A stretch of 64,000 bases of DNA. It comes from Micromonospora profundi. Its GTDB lineage: Bacteria > Actinomycetota > Actinomycetes > Mycobacteriales > Micromonosporaceae. The notes below the pieces were generated by a model. That model did no database searches, was not told the origin of the DNA, and saw only the letters and a program-made list of their open reading frames with translations. The stretch lies in assembly GCF_011927785.1 (NCBI RefSeq), contig NZ_JAATJK010000001.1, positions 806,001 through 870,000 of the forward strand, written 5' to 3'. This document shows, one piece after another, positions 18,901 through 26,643 of this stretch (its first letter is position 1; each line of letters begins with the position of its first letter). Made by a program: the position numbers and the translations under genes.

Positions 18901-21664
18901 CGGGGATGCGGTCGGGTTGGAGGGTGTCGACGATGAGGCTGAAGGGGATGTCTTGGTGGGTGGTGGCGTTGAGGATGGTGTCGTGGCAGCGGTGGATGAG
19001 TTGGGTGAAGGTGGGGTTGTTGTCGAGGTTGGTGCGGAGGACGACGGTGTTGGCGAAGTAGCCGACGAGGGGTTCGATGTCGGTGTGGGTGCGGCCGGAG
19101 AGGATGGAGCCGATGGGTAGGTCGGTTTGTCCTGTGTAGCGGTGTAGCACGGTGAGTAGTGCGGCGTGGTGGATGGCGAGGAAGGATACGTGGTTGGTGC
19201 GGGCGTAGCGGTGCGCTGCCGACGTGAGGTCGTGGGGCAGAAGCCGGTCGACGCGGGCCCCGGCACCGGTGGGGTGGGCCGGTCGGGGTCGGTCGGTGGG
19301 GAACTCGATGGTGGGCAGGTCGGCCAGTGTGGTGCGCCAGTGGTCGAGTTGTCGGGTGAATTCGTCGTCGTCGAGGCGGGCGCGCTGCCAGGCCGCGTGG
19401 TCGGCGGGCTGGATGTTCGGCTCGGGCAGCTCGGGTAGCGGGTTCTCGGCGGTGAGGCCGGTTTCCGCGGCGTAGAGGCTGGTGAGTTCGGTGGTGAGGA
19501 TTCCCACCGACCAGCCGTCGGCGACGATGTGGTGCACCACGAGCACGAGAACGTGGTCGTCCGGCGCTATGCGGGCCAGCGCGGTGCGGAACACGGGCCC
19601 GGTCGCCAGGCCCAGTCGGCGGTTGACCTGTTCGGTGACCCACGTGTCGACGCTGTCGGCCGGGATGTCGACGACTGTCATCGGTCGGTCGGCCGGTGGG
19701 GGGTCGATGATTTGGCGGGGTAGGCCGTTGTGTTCGACGAAGCGGGTGCGGAGGGCTTCGTGTCGGGTGGTGAGGGTGTGGAGGGCGCGGTGTAGGGCGG
19801 TGGTGTTCAGGGTGCCGTGTAGTCGTAGTGCGACGGGGATGTGGTAGACGGTCGAGTTGGGGTCGAGTTGTTGTTCGAACCAGAGTCCTTCTTGTTGGCG
19901 GGTGCAGGCCAGGGGTTCTCCGCGGGGTATGGGTTTGATTGGTGTGCTGGTGGTGGTGGGTGCGGTGTGGTCGAGGTGGTTGGCGAGTTGGTGTAGGACG
20001 GGGTTGGCGAATAGTTCGCGTGGGGGGAGTTCGGTGTGGAGTTGGTCGCGGATGCGGGCGGCGAGTTGGGTGCCTAGGAGGGAGTTGCCGCCGAGGTCGA
20101 AGAAGTTGTCGGTGGTGCTGATCTGGTCGATGTTGAGCAGGTTTTGCCAGGTGTCGGCGAGCCATTGTTCGGTGTGGGTGGTGGGTGCGATGTGTTCGGT
20201 GGCTGTTGGTGTGGGTTCGGGTAGGCGGGTGGTGTCGAGTTTGCCGTTGGGGGTCAGTGGTAGTTCGGGAAGTGTGATGAGGGTGGTGGGGACCATGTAG
20301 GTGGGGAGGCGGTCGGCGAGGTGGCGGCGGAGGTGGTTGAGGTCGGGTTGTCCGGTGAGGTAGGCGACGAGTTGGGTGTCGTTGTGGACCTGGACGGTGC
20401 ATTGGCGTACGTCGGGGTGTTGGGCGATGGTGTGTTCGATCTCGCCGAGTTCGACGCGTTGGCCGCGGAGCTGGACTTGTCGGTCGCGGCGTCCGAGGTA
20501 TTCGAGGGTGCCGTCGGTTCGCCAGCGGGCGAGGTCACCGGTGGCGTACATGCGGTGCCCGGGTGGGCCGTACGGGTCGGCCAGGAAGCTACGCGCGGTC
20601 ATCCCCGGCCGGTTGTGATAGCCGTAGGCGACACCGGTGCCGGCGATGTGGAGTTCTCCGGCGACGCCGATCGGCGTCGGACGCAGCCGACGGTCCAACA
20701 CGTAGGCGCGGTGGCCCGGCATCGGAACACCGATCGGAGTCGAACCGCGCACCGGCGTCTCGGAGCAGACGTAGTCGGTGACCACGACCGTCGTCTCGGT
20801 GGGCCCGTACGAGTTGTGCAGCCGGAAGCCGGCCCACACCCACCGGTTGGCCTGCGCGACAGGTAGCGCCTCCCCGGCGCTGAACGCTCCGCGCAGCGCG
20901 GAGCCGACCAGACGCGCCGGGTCGAGCAGCCCCAACAACGCGGGCGGCAGGTAGGCAAGCGTGATGCGCTCGTCCTCAAGCAGACCGGTGAGCGCCTCGG
21001 GGTCGACGATGACCTCCCTCGGTGCGCTGACCAATGTAGCCCCGGCGAGCCAGGTCGCGTAGTAGTCGAAGATGCTGGCGTCGAAGGCCGGGTTGGCCAC
21101 CTGGGCGACCCGGTCGTCCGGTGTGCTGGCGAACTGCGCGACAGCGTTGCGGCAGTACGCGTACGCGTTGCGGTGCGGGACCAGGATGCCCTTGGGTGTG
21201 CCGGTGGAGCCGGAGGTGTAGAGCAGGTACGCCGGATCCTCCGGGCGGACGTCGACATCGGGTGGGTCCGGTTCGCTGGTGACCGCGGGCGGCTCCGGTT
21301 GGTCCAGTTGCCAGAGCGGCGCGTCCTCCGGCGCGAGCGGAGTCAGGTCGGTGGTCGTCAATACCAGCCAGGCGTCGGCGTCCCTCGTCTGGTACGCAAG
21401 CCTCGCCGGTGGCAGCTGCGGGTCCAGCATGGACCACGCGGCGCCGGCCTTCATCACCGCCAGTTCGGCCACCGGCAGGTGCAGGCCCCGGTCGAGCAGC
21501 AGCCCGACGATGTGCCCCGGGCCGATGCCGTGCCTGCGCAGCCTCTGGGCCAGCCGGGATGATCGCCGGTCCAGCTCGCCGTAGCTGAGTTCGGCGCCCT
21601 GGAATCGGATCGCCACCCGTTCCGGGTCATGACCCGCCAGTACGCCGTGCAACAGACCCTTCAT
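15923..21664 (-). CDS. NRPS A-T-C-A-T-TE (terminal synthetase)
   Basis: 1913 aa from the ATG at 21664, which overlaps the upstream NRPS stop (ATGA). The protein begins directly with an A domain; its C domain is the last domain of the preceding protein. Order: A1 (1-480, TSGSTGTPKG near 148, FDASIFD; code residues D-A-F-Y-F-A-S-V-V, unassigned), T1 (GGNSLL, Ser near 525), C (575-1000, HHIVADGW near 710), A2 (1020-1530, FDMSVFES, unassigned), T2 (GGNSLH, near 1583), TE (1640-1905, GGWSLGG near 1716). The TE marks chain release. The second half of A1, T1 and the C domain are nearly identical in DNA to the upstream gene (repeat entries). A longer reading frame upstream of 21664 is the C-terminal coding region of the other gene in a shifted frame. 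Confidence 0.9.
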   Translation of the reverse strand: MKGLLHGVLAGHDPERVAIRFQGAELSYGELDRRSSRLAQRLRRHGIGPGHIVGLLLDRGLHLPVAELAVMKAGAAWSMLDPQLPPARLAYQTRDADAWLVLTTTDLTPLAPEDAPLWQLDQPEPPAVTSEPDPPDVDVRPEDPAYLLYTSGSTGTPKGILVPHRNAYAYCRNAVAQFASTPDDRVAQVANPAFDASIFDYYATWLAGATLVSAPREVIVDPEALTGLLEDERITLAYLPPALLGLLDPARLVGSALRGAFSAGEALPVAQANRWVWAGFRLHNSYGPTETTVVVTDYVCSETPVRGSTPIGVPMPGHRAYVLDRRLRPTPIGVAGELHIAGTGVAYGYHNRPGMTARSFLADPYGPPGHRMYATGDLARWRTDGTLEYLGRRDRQVQLRGQRVELGEIEHTIAQHPDVRQCTVQVHNDTQLVAYLTGQPDLNHLRRHLADRLPTYMVPTTLITLPELPLTPNGKLDTTRLPEPTPTATEHIAPTTHTEQWLADTWQNLLNIDQISTTDNFFDLGGNSLLGTQLAARIRDQLHTELPPRELFANPVLHQLANHLDHTAPTTTSTPIKPIPRGEPLACTRQQEGLWFEQQLDPNSTVYHIPVALRLHGTLNTTALHRALHTLTTRHEALRTRFVEHNGLPRQIIDPPPADRPMTVVDIPADSVDTWVTEQVNRRLGLATGPVFRTALARIAPDDHVLVLVVHHIVADGWSVGILTTELTSLYAAETGLTAENPLPELPEPNIQPADHAAWQRARLDDDEFTRQLDHWRTTLADLPTIEFPTDRPRPAHPTGAGARVDRLLPHDLTSAAHRYARTNHVSFLAIHHAALLTVLHRYTGQTDLPIGSILSGRTHTDIEPLVGYFANTVVLRTNLDNNPTFTQLIHRCHDTILNATTHQDIPFSLIVDTLQPDRIPGRNPLFQICLTLQPADMARGESGEDLRLGAVGVEPIDIAGDYARFDISFDVTEQADGGLSISVEYSTELFDADRIDRLIDHFTAALADGIADPDTVGAHDVELMSREERRQVLQEWSSPRRPVTARRAPCLLHHVLAGADPDAVAIRFRGPAAGQLTYRELDQRSNRLAHALAGAGVRPGEVVALLLHRGLDLLVAQLAVLKAGAAWMPLDPQHPAARLEFQVDDTKAALVLTRSDLAELAPARPPHWCLDDPQRVAAIAARPDTPPAIEVRPDDVAYLIYTSGSTGTPKGVLVSHRSAYGYCENAVALFAVTPADRVPLVANPAFDMSVFESFATLLGGGTVVGAPLDVISDPDAFTTFLCEEQVTVAYLPPAFLSHLDPRRLAGSALRALDIGSEALSAELVNRWARPGLELHNSYGPTETTVVCTDHLFDAPLEGRPPIGSALADHRTYVLDSRLRPAPIGVPGQLFIAGLGVAHGYLDRPSLTAERFLADPYGDRPGQRMYASGDLVRWRSDGLLEYLGRIDRQVKLRGQRIELGEVEHALAGHPAVRQCAVVLHDNDRLVGYLVGQGASVTATDLDHVRGYLVDRLPTYMVPTTLITLPELPLTPNGKLDTTRLPEPTPTTTEHIAPTTPTEQWLATTWQNLLNIDQISTTDNFFDLGGNSLHVTQLVARIRDRAGVTLHPHALFADPTLERLAAVVDRAGDADTAGYAGNGLVTLHQATGRPPLFLVHPSGGSVTSYAQLAGTLGDDQPVHAIEDPALRHAEAVGDLAARAATYVDLIRQVQPDGPYHVGGWSLGGVIALEMARQFADAGDPVGAVVLLDPGLSNDPQPPDDLSTLSSFVYDLAGLADVTLSDVDPRTLEGLDRDALEEAALDVLDKAGLVPDGLRDEVRLRMRAFTTNVAALHTHRPRRYDGPVTLIRTADGADGSDDDVTWQALCPRLDRRTVPGDHYTMLRPPHLAALATAVRDALGAPVPTPGGPTPALPDS
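18890..20712. repeat. Repeat A copy 1 (A-end/T/C region), about 1.8 kb
   Basis: Nearly identical to 22033-23864, at an offset of 3152 bases over most of its length and 3143 at the left end. It encodes the C-terminal part of an A domain, a T domain and most of a C domain of the 15923-21664 synthetase. Long stretches (for example 18901-19160 and 19700-20450) look essentially identical, with short divergent islands near 19205-19280 and 19400-19450. A shorter third copy of the T-domain part lies at about 16905-17125. The coding strand is extremely rich in C-ending codons compared with neighbouring DNA. Confidence 0.85.
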
Positions 21665-24600
21665 GCGGTACCCCACGGGGACTGACCGTCCGCGTCCTGG
21701 CTGAGCATCGGGTTCAAGGAGTACAGGATGTGGTCCCGCTCGGCGTCGGTGAGGATGTCGATCTCTTCGACGGGTTGTTCGGGTTGGGTGAGTCCGTTGG
21801 TGAGTGCGGTGGTGTAGTGGTCGAGGAGTCGGTTGATGCGGTCGGTGTCGAAGAGTTCGGTGGAGTATTCGGTGGCGATGGTGTGGTGGCCGTCGGGTGT
21901 TTCTTCGATGTCGATGGCGAGGTCGAAGCGGGCGTTGCCGGTGGTGGCGTTGACGGGGTCGGCGGTGAGGGTGCCGAGGGTGATGGTGTTTGTGGTGGTG
22001 GCGGGTTGGAGGGTGAGGCTGATTTGGAAGAGGGGGTTGCGGCCGGGGATGCGGTCGGGTTGGAGGGTGTCGACGATGAGGCTGAAGGGGATGTCTTGGT
22101 GGGTGGTGGCGTTGAGGATGGTGTCGTGGCAGCGGTGGATGAGTTGGGTGAAGGTGGGGTTGTTGTCGAGGTTGGTGCGGAGGACGACGGTGTTGGCGAA
22201 GTAGCCGACGAGGGGTTCGATGTCGGTGTGGGTGCGGCCGGAGAGGATGGAGCCGATGGGTAGGTCGGTTTGTCCTGTGTAGCGGTGTAGCACGGTGAGT
22301 AGTGCGGCGTGGTGGATGGCGAGCAGGGATACGTGGTTGGTGCGGGCGTAGCGGTGCGCGGCTGTGGTGAGGTCGTGGGGTAGGGGTCGGCTGGTCCAGG
22401 CTCCGGCGCCGGTGGGGTGAGCGGGGCGGGGTCGGTCGGTGGGGAACTCGATGGTGGGCAGGTCGGCCAGCGTGGTGTGCCAGTGGTCGAGTTGTCGGGT
22501 GAATTCGTCGTCGTCGAGGCGGGCGCGCTGCCAGGCTGCGTGGTCGGCGGGTTGCACGGTCAGCTTGGGTAGCGGGGCGTCGGTGGTGGAGCCGGTTTCC
22601 GCGGCGTAGAGGCTGGTGAGTTCGGTGGTGAGGATTCCCACCGACCAGCCGTCGGCGACGATGTGGTGCGCGACGAGGACGAGGACGTGGTCGTCGGGTG
22701 CTATGCGAGCCAGGGCGGCGCGGAACACGGGTCCGGTTGCCAGGTCGAACGGCCGGCTGACCTGTTCGGTGACCCAGGTGTTGATGGCATCGGCGGGGAC
22801 CTCGACGACGGTGGGGGGTTTGTCGGAGGTCGCGGGCGGCTCGGCCGGTGGGGGGTCGATGATTTGGCGGGGTAGGCCGTTGTGTTCGACGAAGCGGGTG
22901 CGGAGGGCTTCGTGTCGGGTGGTGAGGGTGTGGAGGGCGCGGTGTAGGGCGGTGGTGTTCAGGGTGCCGTGTAGTCGTAGTGCGACGGGGATGTGGTAGA
23001 CGGTCGAGTTGGGGTCGAGTTGTTGTTCGAACCAGAGTCCTTCTTGTTGGCGGGTGCAGGCCAGGGGTTCTCCGCGGGGTATGGGTTTGATTGGTGTGCT
23101 GGTGGTGGTGGGTGCGGTGTGGTCGAGGTGGTTGGCGAGTTGGTGTAGGACGGGGTTGGCGAATAGTTCGCGTGGGGGGAGTTCGGTGTGGAGTTGGTCG
23201 CGGATGCGGGCGGCGAGTTGGGTGCCTAGGAGGGAGTTGCCGCCGAGGTCGAAGAAGTTGTCGGTGGTGCTGATCTGGTCGATGTTGAGCAGGTTTTGCC
23301 AGGTGTCGGCGAGCCATTGTTCGGTGTGGGTGGTGGGTGCGATGTGTTCGGTAACCGTTGGTGTGGGTTCGGGTAGGCGGGTGGTGTCGAGTTTGCCGTT
23401 GGGGGTCAGTGGTAGTTCGGGAAGTGTGATGAGGGTGGTGGGGACCATGTAGGTGGGGAGGCGGTCGGCGAGGTGGCGGCGGAGGTGGTTGAGGTCGGGT
23501 TGTCCGGTGAGGTAGGCGACGAGTTGGGTGTCGTTGTGTAGCTGGACGGTGCATTGGCGTACGTCGGGGTGTTGGGCGATGGTGTGTTCGATCTCGCTGA
23601 GTTCGACGCGTTGGCCGCGCAGCTTGACCTGCCGATCGGTCCGGCCGAGGTACTCGATGGCCCCGTCGGAGCGCCAACGGGCGAGGTCACCGGTGGCGTA
23701 CATGCGGTGCCCGGGTGGGCCGTACGGGTCGGCCAGGAAGCTACGGGCGGTCAGTCCCGGCCGGTTGTGGTAGCCGTAGGCGACACCGGTGCCAGCGATG
23801 TGGAGTTCCCCGGCGACGCCGATCGGCGTCGGCCGCAGCCGGCGATCCAACACGTAGGCGCGGATGTTGGCGATGGGCGCTCCGATGGGCACCGTGGTGG
23901 AGTCCGGTTCGCATTGCCAGGCGGTGACCTCGATGGATGCTTCGGTGGGTCCGTAGAGGTTGTGGAGTTCGATGTGGGGCCAGGTGGTGAGGAAGCGGTG
24001 TGCGGTGTCTGGTGGTAGTGCTTCGCCGCTGCAGAAGACGTGGCGGACCTGGCCGAGGGGGCCGCGGTCGGCGGTGGCGTCGAGGAAGGTTTGGAGCATG
24101 GTGGGGACGAAGTGCAGTGTGGTGACGCCCTCGTCGACGATGAGTTGGTGTAGGTAGTCGGGGTCGCGGTGGCCGCCGGGGGCGGCGAGTACGAGGGTGG
24201 CGCCGGTGGTGAGGGGCCAGAAGAATTCCCAGACGGAGACGTCGAAGCCGTAGGGCGTTTTCTGGAGCACCCGGTCGTGGGCCTGGAGGTGGTAGGTGTC
24301 TTGCATCCAGGTGATGCGGTTGTGGAGTCCGCGGTGGGGGACTGCGACGCCTTTGGGTGCGCCGGTGGAGCCGGAGGTGTAGATCAGGTATGCGGTGTCG
24401 TCGGCGGTGGTGTGGGTGTGGAGGGTGCAGTCGTCGGGGGTGCAGCCGGTGTCGTCGTTGGTGGTGTCGGTGACGTCGAGGGTGGTGGGGAACGCCTGGG
24501 TGTGGGTGCTTGTGGTGATGATCAGGGGTGGGGTGGCGTCGTGGAGCATGGCGGTGAGGCGTTCGGGGGGTAGTTCGGGGTCGAGGGGGACGTAGGCGGC

Positions 24601-26460
24601 TGCGGTTTTCCAGATGGCGAGCAGTGTGGTGACGAGGTGGATGCTGCGGGGGAGGCAGACGCCGACGTGGTCGCCGGGGGTGATGCCGTGGTGGTGGAGG
24701 CGGTGGGCGAGGTGGTTGGCGGTGGTGTCGAGGTCGCGGTAGGTGTGGTGGGTGCCGTCGTGGTCGATCACGGCGATGGCGTTCGGGGTGTGTTCGGCGA
24801 TGCGTTCGACGAGGTGGTGCAGGGGTTCGTGGTGGTATCCGGTGGTGGTGTCGTTCCAGTCGTGTAGCACCTGGTGGCGTTCCGCGGCCGGCATGATCTC
24901 GACCTCGCGGACAGGCTGCTCGGGTTGTGCGAGTCCGTTGGCGAGTGCGGTTATGTAGTGGTCGAGGAGCCTGTCGACACGGTCGGCGTCGAAGAGTTCG
25001 GTGGAGTATTCGGCGGCGATGCTGAGCTGGCCGTCGGGTGTTTCTTCGATGCTGACCGCGATGTCGAAGCGGGCGTTTCCGGTGGTGGCGTCGACAGGTT
25101 CGGCGGTGAGCGTGCCGAGACCCGACGCGCCCCGAGCGAGGGCTGGTTGCAGGGTGAGGCTGATCTGGAACAGCGGGTTGCGGCCGGTGACGCGCTCGGG
25201 TTGGAGGCTGTCGACGATGAGGCTGAAGGGGATGTCTTGGAGTGCGGTGGCTTCCAGGACGGTGTCGTGGCAGCGGTGGATGAGTTCGGTGAAGGTGGGG
25301 TCGCTGTCGAGACGGGTGCGCAGGACGACGGTGTTGGCGAAGTAGCCGACGAGGGATTCGATGACGGTCTGGGTGCGGCCGGAGAAGACCGAGCCGATGG
25401 GTAGGTCGGTTTGTCCGGTGTAGCGGTGCAGGACGGTGAGGAGTGCGGCTTGGTGGATGGCGAGGAAGGAGACTCGGTTGTCGCGGGCGTAGCGGCGCGC
25501 GGCGGCCGTCACGTCGTCGGGCAGTGGTCGGCCTATCCAGGCTCCGGCGCCGGTGGGGTGAGCCGGGCGCGGCCGGTCGGTGGGCAGATCCAGCGTCGGT
25601 AGGTCGGCGAGGGTGGTGCGCCAGCGGTCGAGTTGGCGGGTGAATTCGTCGTCGTTGAGGCGGGCGCGTTGCCAGGCCGCGTGGTCGGCGGGTTGTACGG
25701 GCAGGTCAGGCAAGGGGTCCGCGGTGGCGGTGCCGGTCTCGACGGCGTAGAGGCGGGTGAGTTCGGTGGTGAGGATTCCCACGGACCAGCCGTCGGCGAC
25801 GATGTGGTGGGCTACGAGCACGAGTACGTGGTCGTCTGGTGCTATGCGGGCCAGGGCGGTGCGGAACACGGGTCCGGTCGCCAGGTCCAGACGGTGGTTG
25901 ATTTGTTTGCCGACCCAGGTGTCGATGGTGTCGGCCGGGATGCTGACCGTGGGCAGGGGAAGGTCTGCCGGTGGGGGGTCGATGATCTGGTGGGGGAGTC
26001 CGTCGTGTTCGACGAAGCGGGTGCGCAGTGCTTCGTGTCGCACTACCAGCGCGTGTAGCGATCGCCGCAGGGCGGGTTCATCCAGCACGCCGTGCAGCCG
26101 TAGTGCGACGGGGAGGTGGTAGACCGTCGACGCCGGGTCGAGTTGATGCTCGAACCACAGCCCTTCCTGCTGACGCGTACACACCAACGCTTGCCCACGC
26201 GGCACCGGCACGACTCGCTTCGCGGCCAGCGCGGCCCGCTTACGGCTGAGTCGCCGCTCCAGCTCCGCGATCTCGTCGTCGAGGTCACCCGCACCGGTAC
26301 GGTCGCCGCGGTCGTGTTCAGCCGTCGTGTCGGCGGGATCGGCGGGCTCGGGTAAACCGGCGAGTTTCAGATGGCCGGCGCCGCCGTGCCCGTTGTGAAC
26401 CGTCGTGCCACGCTGCGGCGGCGAGGGCTCGAAGACATCCCCAAAACCGCCGACACCCAT
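21661..26460 (-). CDS. NRPS C-A(Ser)-T-C
   Basis: 1599 aa from the ATG at 26460 (GTG at 26472 also possible). Order: Gly/Pro-rich lead, predicted helix with DDEIAELERRLSRKRAAL (about 65-90), C1 (95-515, HHIVADGW near 215), A (540-1030, TSGSTGAPKG near 692), T (GGNSLL near 1070), C2 (1120-1560, HHIVADGW near 1260). A-domain residues D-V-W-H-F-S-L-I-E match the serine code except Glu for the final Asp. It ends after C2, so C2 must work with the A-T of the next protein, whose start overlaps its stop. It opens the operon that runs to the P450 at 11394. Confidence 0.9.
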   Translation of the reverse strand: MGVGGFGDVFEPSPPQRGTTVHNGHGGAGHLKLAGLPEPADPADTTAEHDRGDRTGAGDLDDEIAELERRLSRKRAALAAKRVVPVPRGQALVCTRQQEGLWFEHQLDPASTVYHLPVALRLHGVLDEPALRRSLHALVVRHEALRTRFVEHDGLPHQIIDPPPADLPLPTVSIPADTIDTWVGKQINHRLDLATGPVFRTALARIAPDDHVLVLVAHHIVADGWSVGILTTELTRLYAVETGTATADPLPDLPVQPADHAAWQRARLNDDEFTRQLDRWRTTLADLPTLDLPTDRPRPAHPTGAGAWIGRPLPDDVTAAARRYARDNRVSFLAIHQAALLTVLHRYTGQTDLPIGSVFSGRTQTVIESLVGYFANTVVLRTRLDSDPTFTELIHRCHDTVLEATALQDIPFSLIVDSLQPERVTGRNPLFQISLTLQPALARGASGLGTLTAEPVDATTGNARFDIAVSIEETPDGQLSIAAEYSTELFDADRVDRLLDHYITALANGLAQPEQPVREVEIMPAAERHQVLHDWNDTTTGYHHEPLHHLVERIAEHTPNAIAVIDHDGTHHTYRDLDTTANHLAHRLHHHGITPGDHVGVCLPRSIHLVTTLLAIWKTAAAYVPLDPELPPERLTAMLHDATPPLIITTSTHTQAFPTTLDVTDTTNDDTGCTPDDCTLHTHTTADDTAYLIYTSGSTGAPKGVAVPHRGLHNRITWMQDTYHLQAHDRVLQKTPYGFDVSVWEFFWPLTTGATLVLAAPGGHRDPDYLHQLIVDEGVTTLHFVPTMLQTFLDATADRGPLGQVRHVFCSGEALPPDTAHRFLTTWPHIELHNLYGPTEASIEVTAWQCEPDSTTVPIGAPIANIRAYVLDRRLRPTPIGVAGELHIAGTGVAYGYHNRPGLTARSFLADPYGPPGHRMYATGDLARWRSDGAIEYLGRTDRQVKLRGQRVELSEIEHTIAQHPDVRQCTVQLHNDTQLVAYLTGQPDLNHLRRHLADRLPTYMVPTTLITLPELPLTPNGKLDTTRLPEPTPTVTEHIAPTTHTEQWLADTWQNLLNIDQISTTDNFFDLGGNSLLGTQLAARIRDQLHTELPPRELFANPVLHQLANHLDHTAPTTTSTPIKPIPRGEPLACTRQQEGLWFEQQLDPNSTVYHIPVALRLHGTLNTTALHRALHTLTTRHEALRTRFVEHNGLPRQIIDPPPAEPPATSDKPPTVVEVPADAINTWVTEQVSRPFDLATGPVFRAALARIAPDDHVLVLVAHHIVADGWSVGILTTELTSLYAAETGSTTDAPLPKLTVQPADHAAWQRARLDDDEFTRQLDHWHTTLADLPTIEFPTDRPRPAHPTGAGAWTSRPLPHDLTTAAHRYARTNHVSLLAIHHAALLTVLHRYTGQTDLPIGSILSGRTHTDIEPLVGYFANTVVLRTNLDNNPTFTQLIHRCHDTILNATTHQDIPFSLIVDTLQPDRIPGRNPLFQISLTLQPATTTNTITLGTLTADPVNATTGNARFDLAIDIEETPDGHHTIATEYSTELFDTDRINRLLDHYTTALTNGLTQPEQPVEEIDILTDAERDHILYSLNPMLSQDADGQSPWGTA
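22033..23864. repeat. Repeat A copy 2
   Basis: Partner of 18890-20712 inside the neighbouring NRPS gene, same orientation, about 3.15 kb away. It covers C2, T and the end of the A domain. Near-identity across conserved and unconserved codons alike points to recent duplication or gene conversion rather than selection on protein sequence. Confidence 0.85.
23881..24935. repeat. Repeat B copy 1 (serine A-domain core), about 1.05 kb
   Basis: Nearly identical to 44713-45770, about 20.8 kb away and in the same orientation. It encodes the N-terminal core of the Ser-type A domain, with one in-frame codon length difference (an extra Thr codon in copy 2). The third Ser-type A domain (about 32440-33490) has a similar protein sequence but clearly different DNA. 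Confidence 0.85.
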
Positions 26461-26478
26461 GCTTCTACCCACCTCCGC

Positions 26479-26522
26479 AATCTAGGGACGACCTCTCACG
26501 GGTGTCGTGTCGCCGGAACCGG
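26479..26522 (-). promoter_or_regulatory. Shared-type promoter of the block A NRPS operon
   Basis: On the minus strand, CCGGTTC (TTC from 26518) then a GCGACAC core and, starting 34 bases after the first T of TTC, TAGATT (26484-26479). The CCTAGATT box and its distance from CCGGTTC are identical to the site at 43077-43120. The predicted transcript would start near 26472, very close to the GGAGG ribosome site. Confidence 0.55.
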
Positions 26523-26643
26523 GGGCGTGGTCGGCCCGAAGATGTGCAGTGCCAGGATTCGGTGACGGTGATAGTGCCGTCGGGTCGGCGACCATCGGAC
26601 TGAACGCGACGATGGGTCGCCATGACCGGCGAAGGAGTCCGAG

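Noticed and set aside
21655..21670. Frameshift error joining the two NRPS genes instead of a real C|A split
   Set aside because: Not fully excluded, but a second C|A split with unrelated junction sequence at 30309-30312 makes two identical errors unlikely.
21665..23677. Extension of the 15923-21664 NRPS frame to 23677
   Set aside because: The predicted Thr/His/Pro/Arg-rich text is the neighbouring NRPS read one base off; the ATG in the ATGA overlap begins the A domain exactly.
26540..26600. Shared-type promoter for the carbamoyltransferase gene (TTCGGTGACGG near 26555)
   Set aside because: The GTGAC core is present but there is no TANNNT box at the expected distance, and the TTC-to-GTGAC gap is one base short.
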